A DNA stretch of 64,000 nucleotides, taken from Lichina pygmaea (taxonomy: Eukaryota > Ascomycota > Lichinomycetes > Lichinales > Lichinaceae). The stretch spans positions 124,001 to 188,000 of the forward strand of contig OY730171.1 of assembly GCA_963422465.1 (NCBI GenBank), in the 5' to 3' direction. Below the pieces are notes generated by a model that saw only the letters and a program-made list of their open reading frames with translations, ran no database searches and was not told where the DNA came from. How positions within the stretch are numbered: position 1 is the stretch's first letter; each line of letters starts with the position of its first letter. Shown one piece after another: positions 20,229-31,318 of the stretch. Both the position numbers and the translations under genes were made by a program.

Positions 20229-21350
20229 CTCACAGTCGTACTATGCCAGAACATAGTGTAGAGTTGGCACCCCCCCACAGGGTCTCTACCACACTTTCCC
20301 ACAGTCCCGAGGTCTCTTGCACTCCGCCGTACGTGCTCACCCCTGGGATCCTGCTTCGGAGCACTGGGTCACCAGTCCAGAGCCCACACTCCAACTGTAG
20401 TTTACTCCCTGAGCTTGTTGTTTGCAGTCTAAGCCTGCACTCTGTACAAACCGGCATGCACATCTGTCCTCTCAGGCCATATAGACAGTCTTGTAGTAGG
20501 CCCAGGCTCTACCTCTGTCACTGCCATTATATGCCACACCTCACAGTTATTAACTGTTTCATGTTACCTTCGCAGATCTCTTGTACAAAGGCCGACTATG
20601 CCTCGCAGGCCTTACAGACCCTGCAGGCTGTGCCAGCACCTGCAGGGCCACCTTTCCAGCCCACTAACCAAGTAGGGAGGAGTTTTGCTTGGTCCGCTGT
20701 CACCTGTGGGACCTTGGTTGCACTTGTTGGCCTACTGGATAACCCAGTCCCCCAGCCTCAGATTGTGGATTGTACGAAGAGACTTCATGGCAAGGCCTTA
20801 CGCAAAACCATCAAGCCAGCACTTTGGCTATCACACAGCCCTTAGGCACTGGAGTGGTGACATCTCCTCATACAACCACTCTTCTTCTTTAACAGGTGGT
20901 CCCTGTTCAATTAACAACACCACAGTGCCAAGGCCACTCCCCCTCTAGCAGATCCTCACGTGTTAGCTGGAGACTCTGCTAGGAGGGTGACATGATGAGA
21001 ACTCCTCTTGACTACTCCAGAGGTGCCCTATCAGACACCTAGACTTCACATCCACCAGCTGTGGGGCTGGCTTCAGGCTGTAGTGTACACAGTAGTTGTC
21101 TGTCAGGTGGTTTTCATCTCCCAAGCTTGGTCGCAGTCCTCTGTTCTACTGTAGCTGTTTCACAGGGGTGTCCAGGGTGCCTGCACAACACCTCCAGTGG
21201 CCTATCACTCCGCAACACCCGCAGCTTGACCAGTGACTTGATTAACTCTCAGTGCAGTGACTACGAGCAGTCTGGGAAGCCACCCGCTATCAACTGCCCT
21301 GAGGTTCCCAGCCTGCACCACGTAGAGCTTTGAGTTGTTGCAGGCCAGGG
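20229..21350 (+). repeat. Repeat R, copy 2 (noncoding, unclassified)
   Basis: These 1122 bp correspond in reverse orientation to 10331-11325 and extend about 120 bp further at the right end. Unlike its surroundings this copy is rich in CpG and in GC, so it is either young or protected from deamination. The open frames in it (for example at 20243-20845) are not conserved in copy 1, so I read it as noncoding. Its left flank is LINE-B (minus) and its right flank is LINE-A (plus), so no target duplication can be read. Confidence 0.7.
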
Positions 21351-21670
21351 GGAAAAGATAAGCTGCCAAATAGATTTCTGAAAGCTCTGGGTTCCAAGTT
21401 CTGCCAAGCTATGGCTGTTCTCACATCATTATAGTGGAGACTGGAATACTTTCCAGAGAGGTTCAAGAATGCAAAGACAGTCTGTCTAAGAAAACCTGGT
21501 AAAGGATGCTATAACCAAGCTAAAGTCTGGCACTCTATAGTTTTGCTAAACACAACTGGCAAGCTGATAGAAGCTATTACAGTAACTAGGCTAAGCAAGG
21601 TAGTAGAAAAAGCTAGACTTTTGCCAGAAATCTCTATAGACTTCAGGAAAGAAAGATCAACTGAATCAGC
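21351..21670 (+). pseudogene. L5: short LINE-A ORF2 fragment
   Basis: This fragment of about 320 bp of the RT N-terminal region aligns with 28795-29115 of L6 (GKDKLPNGFLKALG through the GFRKGRSTES block). It is decayed, with in-frame stops (for example TAG in place of the Gly codon of LPNGF, and a TAG in the region corresponding to LTSTCW). It is truncated on the right by the Ty3-B LTR. Confidence 0.82.
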
Positions 21671-21972
21671 TGTGACAAGGCAATAGCAGAGCAGAACTCA
21701 AGCCTAACTGATTCGGTAACCTTGACCTGACTTGGCCTGAGACTTGAGACTTGGATTGATGTACAAGACGAAAGACAAGGAAGAAAGAAAAAGAGAAAAG
21801 AAGAGAAGAAGCTAGGGGAGCAGGAGAAGTTCTTATAGGCAGGGGATCAGGCAACAGTGGAGCAAACAGGCAACAGTGCAGATGGAACTTTCCAGCAAGG
21901 TGTGTGCAGATGGAACTTCCCGGCAAGGTGTGTGACTTATGCCAGATATGCAACTGGGCCAGAACTGTGACA
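21671..21972 (-). repeat. Ty3-B 3' LTR, with adjacent polypurine tract at 21973-21990
   Basis: This 302-bp LTR is 29 bp longer than its partner because a stretch around GCAGATGGAACTT-CCAGCAAGGTGTGT is duplicated in tandem. Read on the minus strand, the bases just before it are GAAGGAGGGGGGTAA, a clear polypurine tract that fixes the element's direction. Confidence 0.9.
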
Positions 21973-22089
21973 TTACCCCCCTCCTTCACATAGCAAACTC
22001 CTGTGAGTCTCAGGCTGCTTGTGGGTGTAGTTCTGTGGCTGTGGTTTCCTTGGGTATTTCTCATGGAAGTTGTAGATGGTGTCTTTGGT

Positions 22090-25000
22090 GTTGTCAAGAT
22101 GCTTAATAGACTCTTCAGTGGCATCTTCAATTGGCTATCCAGACTATTTGACCAGGTACTTGAACTTCTGTCAAGATGTTGCTGGCTTGGAGTCAAGAAT
22201 TTCTTCAACCTAGAACTCTTCATCTGTGTCTTGACTAATGACAGGGCCAGAGTGTTTATTTGATTGGTCAGGGATAGGATTAGCAGATGTCAGACATAGA
22301 AGGGAAACATGAAAGATAGGGTGGATCTTGAGAGTGTGTGGAAGCTCTAGATGGCAGGCACAGCTTCTGACTGTCTTCAACATCTTGAATAGTCCAATCC
22401 ACTTGTTGTCAAGCTTTTTGCATGGGTGGTGTGTCCTGATGTTCTTGGTATTCAGCCAAACAAGATCTCCAGTTTGATAGGACAGTGACAGGACTTGATG
22501 CAAATTGGTAGTGTGAGCTTGAGCTTTCTGGGATAGTCGGAGTTCAGCTTGCAACTGTTCCAGAATCTGCGTCATTTCTCCAGAGATTTCCATAGCATCT
22601 TGGTTGCAGGCTTCACTTGTGGGTGTGATGCTGAGCTGTGGATGGAACCCTTTGTTGGCAAAGAACAGTGACATGCCAGAGGAATCAGACTGGGAGTTGT
22701 TCTGCGTGAACTCTGCCAGAGGAAGCCATTGGACCCAGTCATCCTGGAGATAGTTGACATAGGATCTCAGGTAGTGTTTAAGTTCCTGATTCTCTTGTTC
22801 TGTCTGACCATCTGTCTCTGGGTGGTGTCCTGAGGATAGTTGTAGCATGATGTCAAGATGGGCACAGAGTACTTTCCAGAATAAGCTGACAAACTGACCT
22901 TCTCTGTATGAGACAATACTCCTGGGTAAGCCATGGGTACAGACAACAAACTGGATGAACATCCAGACAAGATGTGAGGTTGTTATCTCAGCACATAGCA
23001 CAAAGTGGTGTTCTTTGGTAAGACAGTCAGTGATAACCCAGATGTGCTTGGCACCAGGGAAGCAGGCATCTCTTGACTTGGGCAAGTCAGTAATGAAATC
23101 TATAGCCAGATCCTGCCAATATTGCTGAGGCATGGGAAGAGACAACAGCTCTCCTTGGTGATCACAGGCAGACTTTGCTCAAGAGCAGACATGACAATTC
23201 CTGATGTACTACTGTATGATGTTCACTATCTTTGGCTAATAGTACCAACAAGACAGAAGATTGTGGGTCTTGGTAATCCCAGTGTGGCCAGCTATTGCTT
23301 GGCCATAGGCTTCTTGGAACAGGTGTAGGTGTAGCTCATTGTTCTTAGGGATCTAGAGTCAGTTCTTGTAGAAGAGACAGTTATTTTCCAAGCTGCAGTC
23401 TGAGAGAGACACTTCTTGACTGTGCCTGACACTATCCCTTAGCATCTGTGACACTGTTACCACTGGATCACCTTCAGCAAGGTTGTTATAGGTAGCTTGG
23501 TTGATGTCTGAAAGAGGTGCAGCATCAGGTTCAGTGTCAACTGGTACAGCTTCTGAACATCTCAGGATCTGGATAGACTTGACTTGAACCTCTGAATGTG
23601 CAAGATTCTTGGGCTTGAGGACAACTTGCTCCATGAAGTCTTGACAGGGATCACTGTCTGACAGGAGGTCTTGGGAACATTGAGTGAGGGTCTCAGCCTT
23701 GCACTAACTGCCTGGACAGTAGCTGATCTTGAAATTGAAGTGTGACAAGAACTTGCTCCAACAGGCTTGACAGTGGGGAAAGTACTTTGACAACATGAAG
23801 TACTCCAAGTTCTTGTGATCAGAGATCACCTTGACAGGTTCTGGAGATCCTTTAAGCTCTGCTCACTATTCTTCAAAAGCACAGACAATTGCCAGCAACT
23901 CTTTGTTGTAGATCTTGTAGTTGCATTCTGCCAGCAGGTGGTGGTGTGACAAGAAGGCAACAGGGTGTAGAACTCCTTCATGGTCTGGCTGTGACAGGAC
24001 AGCACCAGAGACATAGTCAGAAGTGTCAGTCTCAACAACACACTCCTTCTCCAGATCAAAGTGCTGTAGGATAGGTGCAGTGCTGAACATCTTCTTGATA
24101 CTTTCAAACAAGCGCTGCTCTGGGGTTTCCCACTTGAAGGCAACATTCTTCTTGGTCAGAGCTGTGAGTAGGGATGCAAGCTTGGCAAAGTCTTTGATAA
24201 ACTGGCAGTAGAAGTTTGCAAAGGCAATGAAGCTCTGCACTTCCTTGAGACTGGCAGGAGGCTTCCACTCCTTGATGGTGTCAGACTTGGCTGGGTCCAT
24301 GCTCACAGATCTGGGTCAGCTGTCTTCAGTGGCAGACTGAATGATGAGGCCAAGATACTTGACTTGATACACTTCAAAGTTGTACTTGGAGATGTCAACT
24401 TGCAGGCTTGTGTCTTGTAGTCAACTGAGAACAAGCTTGACATGCTTGCAGTGTTTCTTGAGTGTCTGACTGTAGACAAGGATGTCATCCACATAGGCAG
24501 TGCCAAAGAAATCAAGGATGTCAGGTCCCAAAACATCATTAATGTAGTTCTGGAACATGCTTGGAGTATTGGCAAGACCAAAGAGCATGACAAGGTATTT
24601 GTAGAGGCCTGAGTGTGTGTGGAACACAGTCTTCCATTCTTCACCTTCCTTCATCTGGATACAGTTGAAGGCATCAACAATGTCAAGCTTGGTGTACCAC
24701 ACAGCTTTGCAAAGCTGGTCCAACATCTCCCGGATCAGTGGCAGGGGGTAACAGTTCTTGATGGTGATAGTGTTGAGTACTCTGTAGTCTACACAGAAAC
24801 ACAATCCACCTCCTGGCTTCTTGACAAAGAGGACTGGTGCAGCAGCAGGTGATGAAGATACTTGAATAAAGTCCTTGTTCAGGTTCTCTGTCAGGTACTT
24901 CTTGAGAACTTCAAGTTCTTCTCTGCTCATGCTGTACAGAGGTCCAGAGGATGCCTGGGTTCCTGGTTCTATCTTGATCTTGTGGTCAACTCCTGGACGT

Positions 25001-25700
25001 AGAGGAGGAAGCTTGTCAGTGTCATCCTTGCTGAAGATGTCCAGGAACTTGTGGTACTGAGCAGGGAGAAGTGTGGCAGGATCCACACACTTCTTTGGCT
25101 TCAACACCTGCTCAATGTCTCTCAGAGAAACACTGAACACCTGGTGATCTGGCTTGGCAGCAAGAAGAGAAAATGTGGCAGTATTGATGGGGATTGGTGT
25201 GGCAGAAAGGGGCTTGGGATCCTGAGGCTTTCCAGCAGACATCTTGACTTCAAGATCCAAAGAGATTGGATAGCCATTGTTTGACTTGAGGCATGCAGAT
25301 CAGCAGTGATCTGACTTGAACATGATTAAGGTGTTTGTCCAATCAATATGTGGCCTGTGCTTCTGGAGCTATGGCATCCCCAGAATCACATCATAGTGAA
25401 GACCAGGAGACACAAAGAGAGAGACTTCCTCCTGGTGCACGCCATGTGCTGTGGTCATGATTATCTTGGTGAGATGTGTGGTTTATGACATCTTGCCATC
25501 AAACAATCACAATGTGCAGAGGTAGGGGAGAGGTTCTTGGTGAAGAGACTGCACAAAGAAAGCACCAATGCAGCCAAATACTGAACAGCCAGAGTTAATG
25601 AGAGTATTGCACTTGAATTTCCCATCTACAATACAAGGAAGAAACAAGCACTTGCTGTCCAACTGCTGGTCTGGAGACAGATAGCCAACATGGAGATTGT
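22090..25700 (-). pseudogene. pol: Ty3-B pol (protease, RT, RNase H, integrase, chromodomain)
   Basis: Protease remnants lie near 25600-25640 (LINSGCS) with LGMP further on. RT has FVKKPGGGLCFCVDYRVLN and YVDDILVYSQ (24470-24850). RNase H has VETDTSDYVSGAVLSQ and NKELLAIVCAFEE (23866-24100). The integrase has WQDLAIDFITDLPKSRD, a C-terminal-type GDLVWLNTKNIRT block, and YRPSGHHPETDGQTEQ-like sequence (22210-23145). A chromodomain start (FEVEEILDSK) follows near 22150-22215. It is broken at more than ten places. Confidence 0.88.
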
Positions 25701-25728
25701 TTTCATATCCTTGGGCACAACAATAACC

Positions 25729-26690
25729 AAGGACTACTTGTTTTCCAACTCTGGAGTAGTCTCAACAGTGGCAGACTTGGTGGTGGTCATGGTGGTGGCA
25801 ACAACAGGCATGCTTTTCACTGGACAGAAGGTTGAGATATGACCTTGGTTTCCACAGTAGAAGCAGAGGCTTTTGCTTTGGTGATGTTCTTGCTCTTCTG
25901 GTGTCAGCTTAGAGTGGCTAAGATCCATGGTAGGACTTGGTGGCTATGGTGTGAAGGCTGGCTTGATGAACCCTGGACACAGAACTGAAGCTTCTGACTG
26001 TGGAACTGAGGCTTGGGTGGGAGGTGCTTGACGTGGACAGTGAGAGTTGGCAGAAGTGGCACGCAACTGGTTGTCCTGCAGCTGGCATTCCTCAACAAGC
26101 TTCTGATAGCTGATGTCCTTGAGGTTGATGCTGACAAGCTGCTTGGCAAGCTCTTCAGAGACAGCATATTGAAGATGGCACTTCAAGGTCTTGGTGTTAA
26201 AGTCTGTGTGTAGAGTATACTGATTGAACTCTGTGAAGAACTTGGCAAAGGAATAGTTGGTCTGACACAAGGTGATAAGCTTTCTCTGAGCTAGGAACTC
26301 TGGGTCTGGGTCAGAGAAGGTGTTCCGGAGATCTTGGACAATGTCCTGCCAGTCAATGTACTGGCCAGCCATGATCTTAGCTGAGATATAGAACTGCGCA
26401 GTGCCAGTTGTGTGTGAAAAGACATACATAATCTGCGATGTTTCCGTGGGGTACTGGTCAGTGTTGAGTGTTATCTTGAGTGATAGTAATGTGATGAAGC
26501 TCTCAAGCTTCTTATACATGATTTCTGTGTTTCCTCCATCACCACTGAAGATCTCTGGGTCAGCAGTATGTTCAGACTTGGACTTGGGAGTGGTGTTTGT
26601 AGCTTGAATTTAGATGAACTCTGCAAACATGTTGTGAAGGAACTTGTCATTTCCAGTAACTGGCATGGCTTGGTCTGGTTGTTGAGACAT
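25729..26690 (-). pseudogene. gag: Ty3-B gag
   Basis: The start is near 26690 (MSQQPDQAMPVTG). The capsid-like region includes GTAQFYISAKIMAGQYIDW and LRNTFSDPDPEFLAQRKL. A CX2CX4HX4C knuckle (CFYCGNQGHISTFC) lies near 25830-25870. There is no Cys/His triple repeat like that of Ty3-A. Gag appears to run directly into the protease region in one continuous arrangement. It is broken at about two places. Confidence 0.82.
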
Positions 26691-26748
26691 GACAAGAATA
26701 TGAACATGGCTTGGTGAAGTATGTTATGGTTGGGTTGGTCTTTTGTAG

Positions 26749-27021
26749 TGTGACAAGGCAAGAGCAGAGCAGAACTTGAGCCTAACTGATTCAGTGACCT
26801 TGACCTGACTTGCCTTGAGACTTGAGACTTGGATTGATGTACAAGATGAAAGACAAGGAAGGAAAAGAGAAAAAAAGAAGAGAAGAAGCTGGGGGAGCAG
26901 GAGAAGTTCTTATAGGCAGGGGATCAGGCAACAGCGGAGCAAGCAGGCAACAGTGCAGATAGGACTTCCCAGCAAGGTGTGTGACTTGTACCAGATATGC
27001 AACTGGGCCAGAACTGTGACA
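26749..27021 (-). repeat. Ty3-B 5' LTR
   Basis: This 273-bp LTR has the same termini as 21671-21972 and lacks the internal 29-bp duplication. The base following it at 27022 continues in LINE-A ORF1 sequence within the zinc-knuckle region, so the insertion or recombination point lies inside L6. Confidence 0.9.
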
Positions 27022-27433
27022 TGTGGTGCCAGTGGAGGCCAGCATGGAAGGAGAGTCTGCCAAGTTCCTGAACAGCTTCTCAAGCCAAAATGCTGCAACT
27101 GCAGAGAAGCTCACCCAGCCTGGGCCAGTGTCTGTCCAGTACACCAGGAAGCAGCCAAGAAGGCAAGAGAAGCATGGAACACACGCCCAGGAAAATATGA
27201 GATCCCAACAGCTACTTCTGTTCCAGCTCTACAACCTCTCCCAGTTATGTCTTTCCCTCTCTCTCAGTCTCTACCAGGAGGGAAAAAACGTAAAACAGCT
27301 GAGCCAAGCAGAAGCTCAGAGAGACTCAGTTGCACTCCCAGAAGTGCAAATTCTTTCTTCAAGATCAGCCAACTCTGGAGGAAAGCTACCAGCTAACTCC
27401 TTCAAGATCTTTGATGCTGAGATGTCTGCATGA
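27022..27433 (+). pseudogene. L6 ORF1, C-terminal end
   Basis: It begins within the zinc knuckles (GGQHGRRVC, CCNCREAHPAWASVC) and ends FKIFDAEMSA followed by TGA, which overlaps the ORF2 ATG at 27430. Compared with L3, a net 2-bp loss near 27330 shifts the frame between the SRSSERL and PEVQILSS segments. Confidence 0.82.
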
Positions 27434-29534
27434 AAGACACAAAGCTGTCACTTCTCCAGTATAATGTGCAAAAAAGCCAATCAGTCCAAGAGCTACTGCT
27501 AGCAACCTCAGCTCTCCAAGAGGTGGACATCATTGCACTTCAAGAGTTCTGGAAAAACCCTCACCTAGAAACAAGCACTTCAACTGTTTTCTCTTCCTTT
27601 CTTCCTCTCTACTGTTCAGAGATTGGCAGAAAACTTTTTCTTATTAATAAAAATCTGAAACTCTTTTCTCTTCATCCTACCTTCTGGAATAAAGACTTTG
27701 TTTCTCTTGAAATCCACTTGGAAAACTCTTCTACTTCTCTTTGGGTACATAATCTCTACTTCACCCTATCAAGTCAAGAAAACTACACAGAGGCATCAGA
27801 AGCTCTTCTCTGTTTACTCCAAAATGTTTTACAAGAACAAGGACAACATATTCTTCTCACAGACTCAAATCTTCACCACCCAGACTGGTCAAAGAAAAGA
27901 AGACTGTACTCTGAGACTGCAAACAAGTTTCAAGACCTAATGAAAGATTTAAATCTGGATTTAGCTATTACAGCTTTCACCCCTACCAGAGCAAGATCTC
28001 TTTCTGAAAAACCATGTTCTGCAATTGATCTGTCTTTTATTTCTTCTTCTCTTTCTAACTCTCTGATTTTCTCTAAAGTGGCTCTTCAGTTCTTTCATGG
28101 GTCTGACCACAGACCTGTACTAACCTGCCTGGACCTGGATCCTCCAAGGAAAATCTGGAAACCAGAAAGAAACTGGAGAACACTGGACTCAAACCTTGCA
28201 AGATTAGAGTGTGAGAAGCTACACCTGCTCTTCCACTTCCAAGACAAATATGAAGTAGATGAGTACTTGGAGTATCTTGACAACTTACTCCAAGAAATAG
28301 TAAGCAAATCCACACAGCTCCAGAAGCAATCTGGCCACTCAGTTCCCTGGTGGAATCAAGAGATCCAAAACAAGGTTAAAGAGGAAAGAAGAGTAAGAAG
28401 AAAAGTGCAAAAAAGGCAAGCAAGTCAAGAGGAACTTGAGCAAGCAACTAAGCTCAAGAAAAAGGCAGTCAGAGATGGAAAACAGAACACTTTCAGACAC
28501 CAAATCCATCAGCTGGCCAGCTCTTCAAAGTTCTGGAAGCTTGCAAAGTGGGGAAAGTCCAAAGCCAACAAGACTCCTGATCTTCCTCTGGTTCCTGATC
28601 TGGAAACACAAGAAGGAATAGCCAAAACCTTTGAGGAAAAGACTAAAGCCTTCTCACAACAGTTCTTTCCAAAAGCTCTAGTTCCAGAACCAGGCTCAGA
28701 AAGCTCCCAGACTATCTCTGAGATACAGCTCTCCCAGGAGGTAACATGTGAAGAAGTGGAGCAAATTCTGGCCAAGAAGAAACCTTTCACAGCAGGAGGG
28801 AGAGATAAGCTGCCAAATGGATTTCTGAGAGCTCTGGGGCCTAGGTTCTGCCAAGCTCTAGCTATTCTGACTTCAACATGCTGGAAACTGGAGTACTTCC
28901 CTGAAAGATTTAAGAGTGCAAAAACAGTCTACTTGAGGAAACCTGGCAAGGGAACCTACAATCAAGCTAAAGCCTGGCGCCCTATAGCTCTGCTAAACAC
29001 AACAGGCAAGCTGATGGAAGCTATTGCTGCAGCCAGATTAAGCAAGATAGCAGAAGAAGCTGGACTATTGCCAGATATCCAGATAGGCTTTAGGAAAGGA
29101 AGATCCACAGAAGCAGCACTTTTCCTTCTAACCTCCCAAGTGGAAAAAGTCTGGAAGGAAGGCATGGTTGCATCCCTACTCTCACTGGATATCTCAGAAG
29201 CCTATGACAGAGTTCTCCCCAAGATACTACAGCAAATTCTGAAAAGAAAAGGAATACCTGCCTGGCTAGCTTCCTGGATCTACTCCTTCTGTGATAAGTG
29301 CTCTACCACTCTTGTCTTTGATGATTCTGAGTCTTGTTCAATTTCTATTCATTGTGGAGTTTCTCAAGGTTCTCCATTATCCTCTATTCTTTTTCTATTC
29401 TACATTTCTGAATTGCATAAGACTGTGCATACTCCCTCTTCTGGTGTATCTGCCCTGGGGTTTGCAGATGATACAAATCTGCTTGCTTTTAGTCACTTGT
29501 TGAAAAGTAATCTTCTGAAGTTAAAGAACACACA

Positions 29535-29966
29535 TGTTAAGGCCTAGGCCGGAACGGCCCAGGTAAGCGAGGGAGAGGTGTTAGTCATGCGGAACAACAT
29601 CCGACCGATCTGGTGGACAAGCAAGAGCTAAGCGAGGAGCTTGTCCGGTGGACGAGCAGGAGCTAAGCGAGGAGCTCGTCCGGTGGACAAGCAGGAGCTA
29701 AGCGAGGAGCTCGTCCACGCAAAAGGATGATACCCCTCGAGGAGACCCCCCCCCTTGGGGCATCTGTATAAAGACCCCCAAAGAGCCCGGAGGGATTAGC
29801 TCTCCAGGCTGAACACATACAAGCAATACAAACCCATCGTACAGAGACAATAGCACAGGAGAGTTACCCCACCTGTCTATTCCTCTACCAAGTCCCTGTC
29901 TAAGAATCCACCCACGAAGCAACAGACCGTACTGGTTTCTGTGTGAACCCGGCCCAGCCTTTAATA
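29535..29966 (+). repeat. Ty3-C 5' LTR with three 35-bp hairpin units
   Basis: This 432-bp LTR carries exact 35-bp units at 29612-29646, 29647-29681 and 29682-29716. Each has the inverted pair GGACGAGC / GCTCGTCC (or its GGACAAGC / GCTTGTCC variant) around GGAGCTAAGCGAG, so it can form a hairpin. A TATAAAGA box follows at about 29767. The 3' LTR has three more units, which accounts for the entire length difference. Confidence 0.92.
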
Positions 29967-30004
29967 GTTTCAGCCTCTAACGTACAGGACACTGACTCGA
30001 TACA

Positions 30005-31318
30005 ATGGTGGATCCACGCAGCCCTACCCCTTCTCAGGCAGCCCAAGCCCAGGCTGTTCAGTCAGCTCAGGCCCAGGCTGTCCAGGCGGCACCTATTGTT
30101 AACCTACCCCCGAAGCCCTTGAAGGTAGGTGCCCCGAAGAGGTACGATGGATCCAGGGGAGGACTGGAGTTGTTCTTCTCACAACTGGAGCTCTACTATA
30201 GGTTCAACACAGCCCAGTTCCCAACAGACCAGGAGAAGGTGCTATTTGCAGCCTCCTACCTGGAAGGACCAGCCTTCGCTTAGTTCAACGTCTACTTAAG
30301 GGATTACCTAGACAATCAGGCAGACCCCACGGAGCAAGAAGACAATACCCGACAGGTCATGGGAAGCTTGAAAACCTTTAAGACAGCCATGGGAAAGACG
30401 TTTGGGATCCTTGATGAGGAAAGGGATGTGGAACGAAAGCTCCAAGCACTGCGGCAAACTGGATCAGCATCAGAATTTGTGGTGAAGTTCCAACAACTAG
30501 CAGTGAGGACCCAGTGGGGGGACAGTGCACTAACAGCACTATTCTACCAAGGCCTCAAGGAACAAGTCAAGGACGACATCGTGCGAGGAGACTGACCAAC
30601 CGAGCTCTACGAAATGATTGAGACTGCGGCTCGCATTGACGACTGACAGTTTGAGAGAGAGCTTGAGAAGCGAGGCAAGCAGACAAAACCATGGGTGAAG
30701 AAAAAGCCAACACCTGCCAAAGATAACTACAGCTTGGTACCCATGGAAATCAATGTGGTGGAACCACGAAAGAAGAAGACACGAAAGTGTTACAACTGTC
30801 AGAAAGTGGGCCACCTTGCGGTAAACTGCAGAAGCAAGAAGAAGAACAAGGAGGGCAAAGGGAAGCAGTTGAACACCACAAGTGTCTGGAAAGGCAGGGA
30901 GATGGAGGAGCCCCAGAGGGCCCCCCAAGGCACACTGCCCCACAATCACCCTGAGGCGGCACTCCTCAGAGAGGAGGACAACCTCCGACAACACGCCGAA
31001 AAACTCGAGAACATGCTCCAAGAAACCTTGGACTGCCTTGACAAGGTCTGAAGGAGGGTCAACAAGATCCACTGGGAGGAAGACTTGATCTCCGAGTTTG
31101 ACACAACCGGCTACATAGAGGAACAGGTTGACGACAAGGAAACCCAGCCACCACCAGTCCCCAACAAACCTGTCCTTCGACAACAGGACGCAACCCTATC
31201 AGAAATAGGGGAGACGCAAGTGTCACGATGGGTTGACGATACCCTCAGCATCACACAGGTCAGAGATATTGCTGATGATTGCAACCAAGACCTGAGGGAA
31301 CAATGCACCACCACATGA
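30005..31318 (+). pseudogene. gag: Ty3-C gag
   Basis: It starts MVDPRSPTPSQAAQAQ with an Ala/Gln-rich N-terminus. A capsid-like region (KPLKVGAPKRYDGSRGGLE, then ALYYRFNTAQF-like sequence) follows. One CX2CX4HX4C knuckle (CYNCQKVGHLAVNC) lies near residue 265, and then an acidic, Glu-rich tail. The Cys/His triple repeat of Ty3-A is absent. It is broken at about three or four places. Confidence 0.85.

Larger units (their letters stand above)
21671..27021 (-). mobile_element. Ty3-B: chromovirus, two LTRs, no matching target duplication
   Basis: This minus-strand element has LTRs at 21671-21972 (3') and 26749-27021 (5'), starting TGTGACAAGG and ending CTGTGACA on the plus strand. Gag lies at about 25729-26690 and pol at 22090-25700. 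It is distinct in sequence from Ty3-A and Ty3-C and lacks their antisense ORF. The bases flanking the two LTRs differ (TCAGC left, TGTGG right), and the flanks are different parts of LINE-A. This suggests recombination between elements. It is broken at well over ten places. Confidence 0.9.

Noticed and set aside
18974-20302. A 442-codon frame spanning the L4 RT and its neighbours
   Set aside because: Only 19092-20228 is LINE-B. The C-terminal end is L3 leader sequence and the N-terminal end is repeat R, so the frame is a chimera of unrelated repeats.
20243-20845. A 200-codon frame in repeat R copy 2
   Set aside because: It is not conserved in copy 1, has no recognisable motif, and sits in GC-rich sequence where long frames arise by chance.
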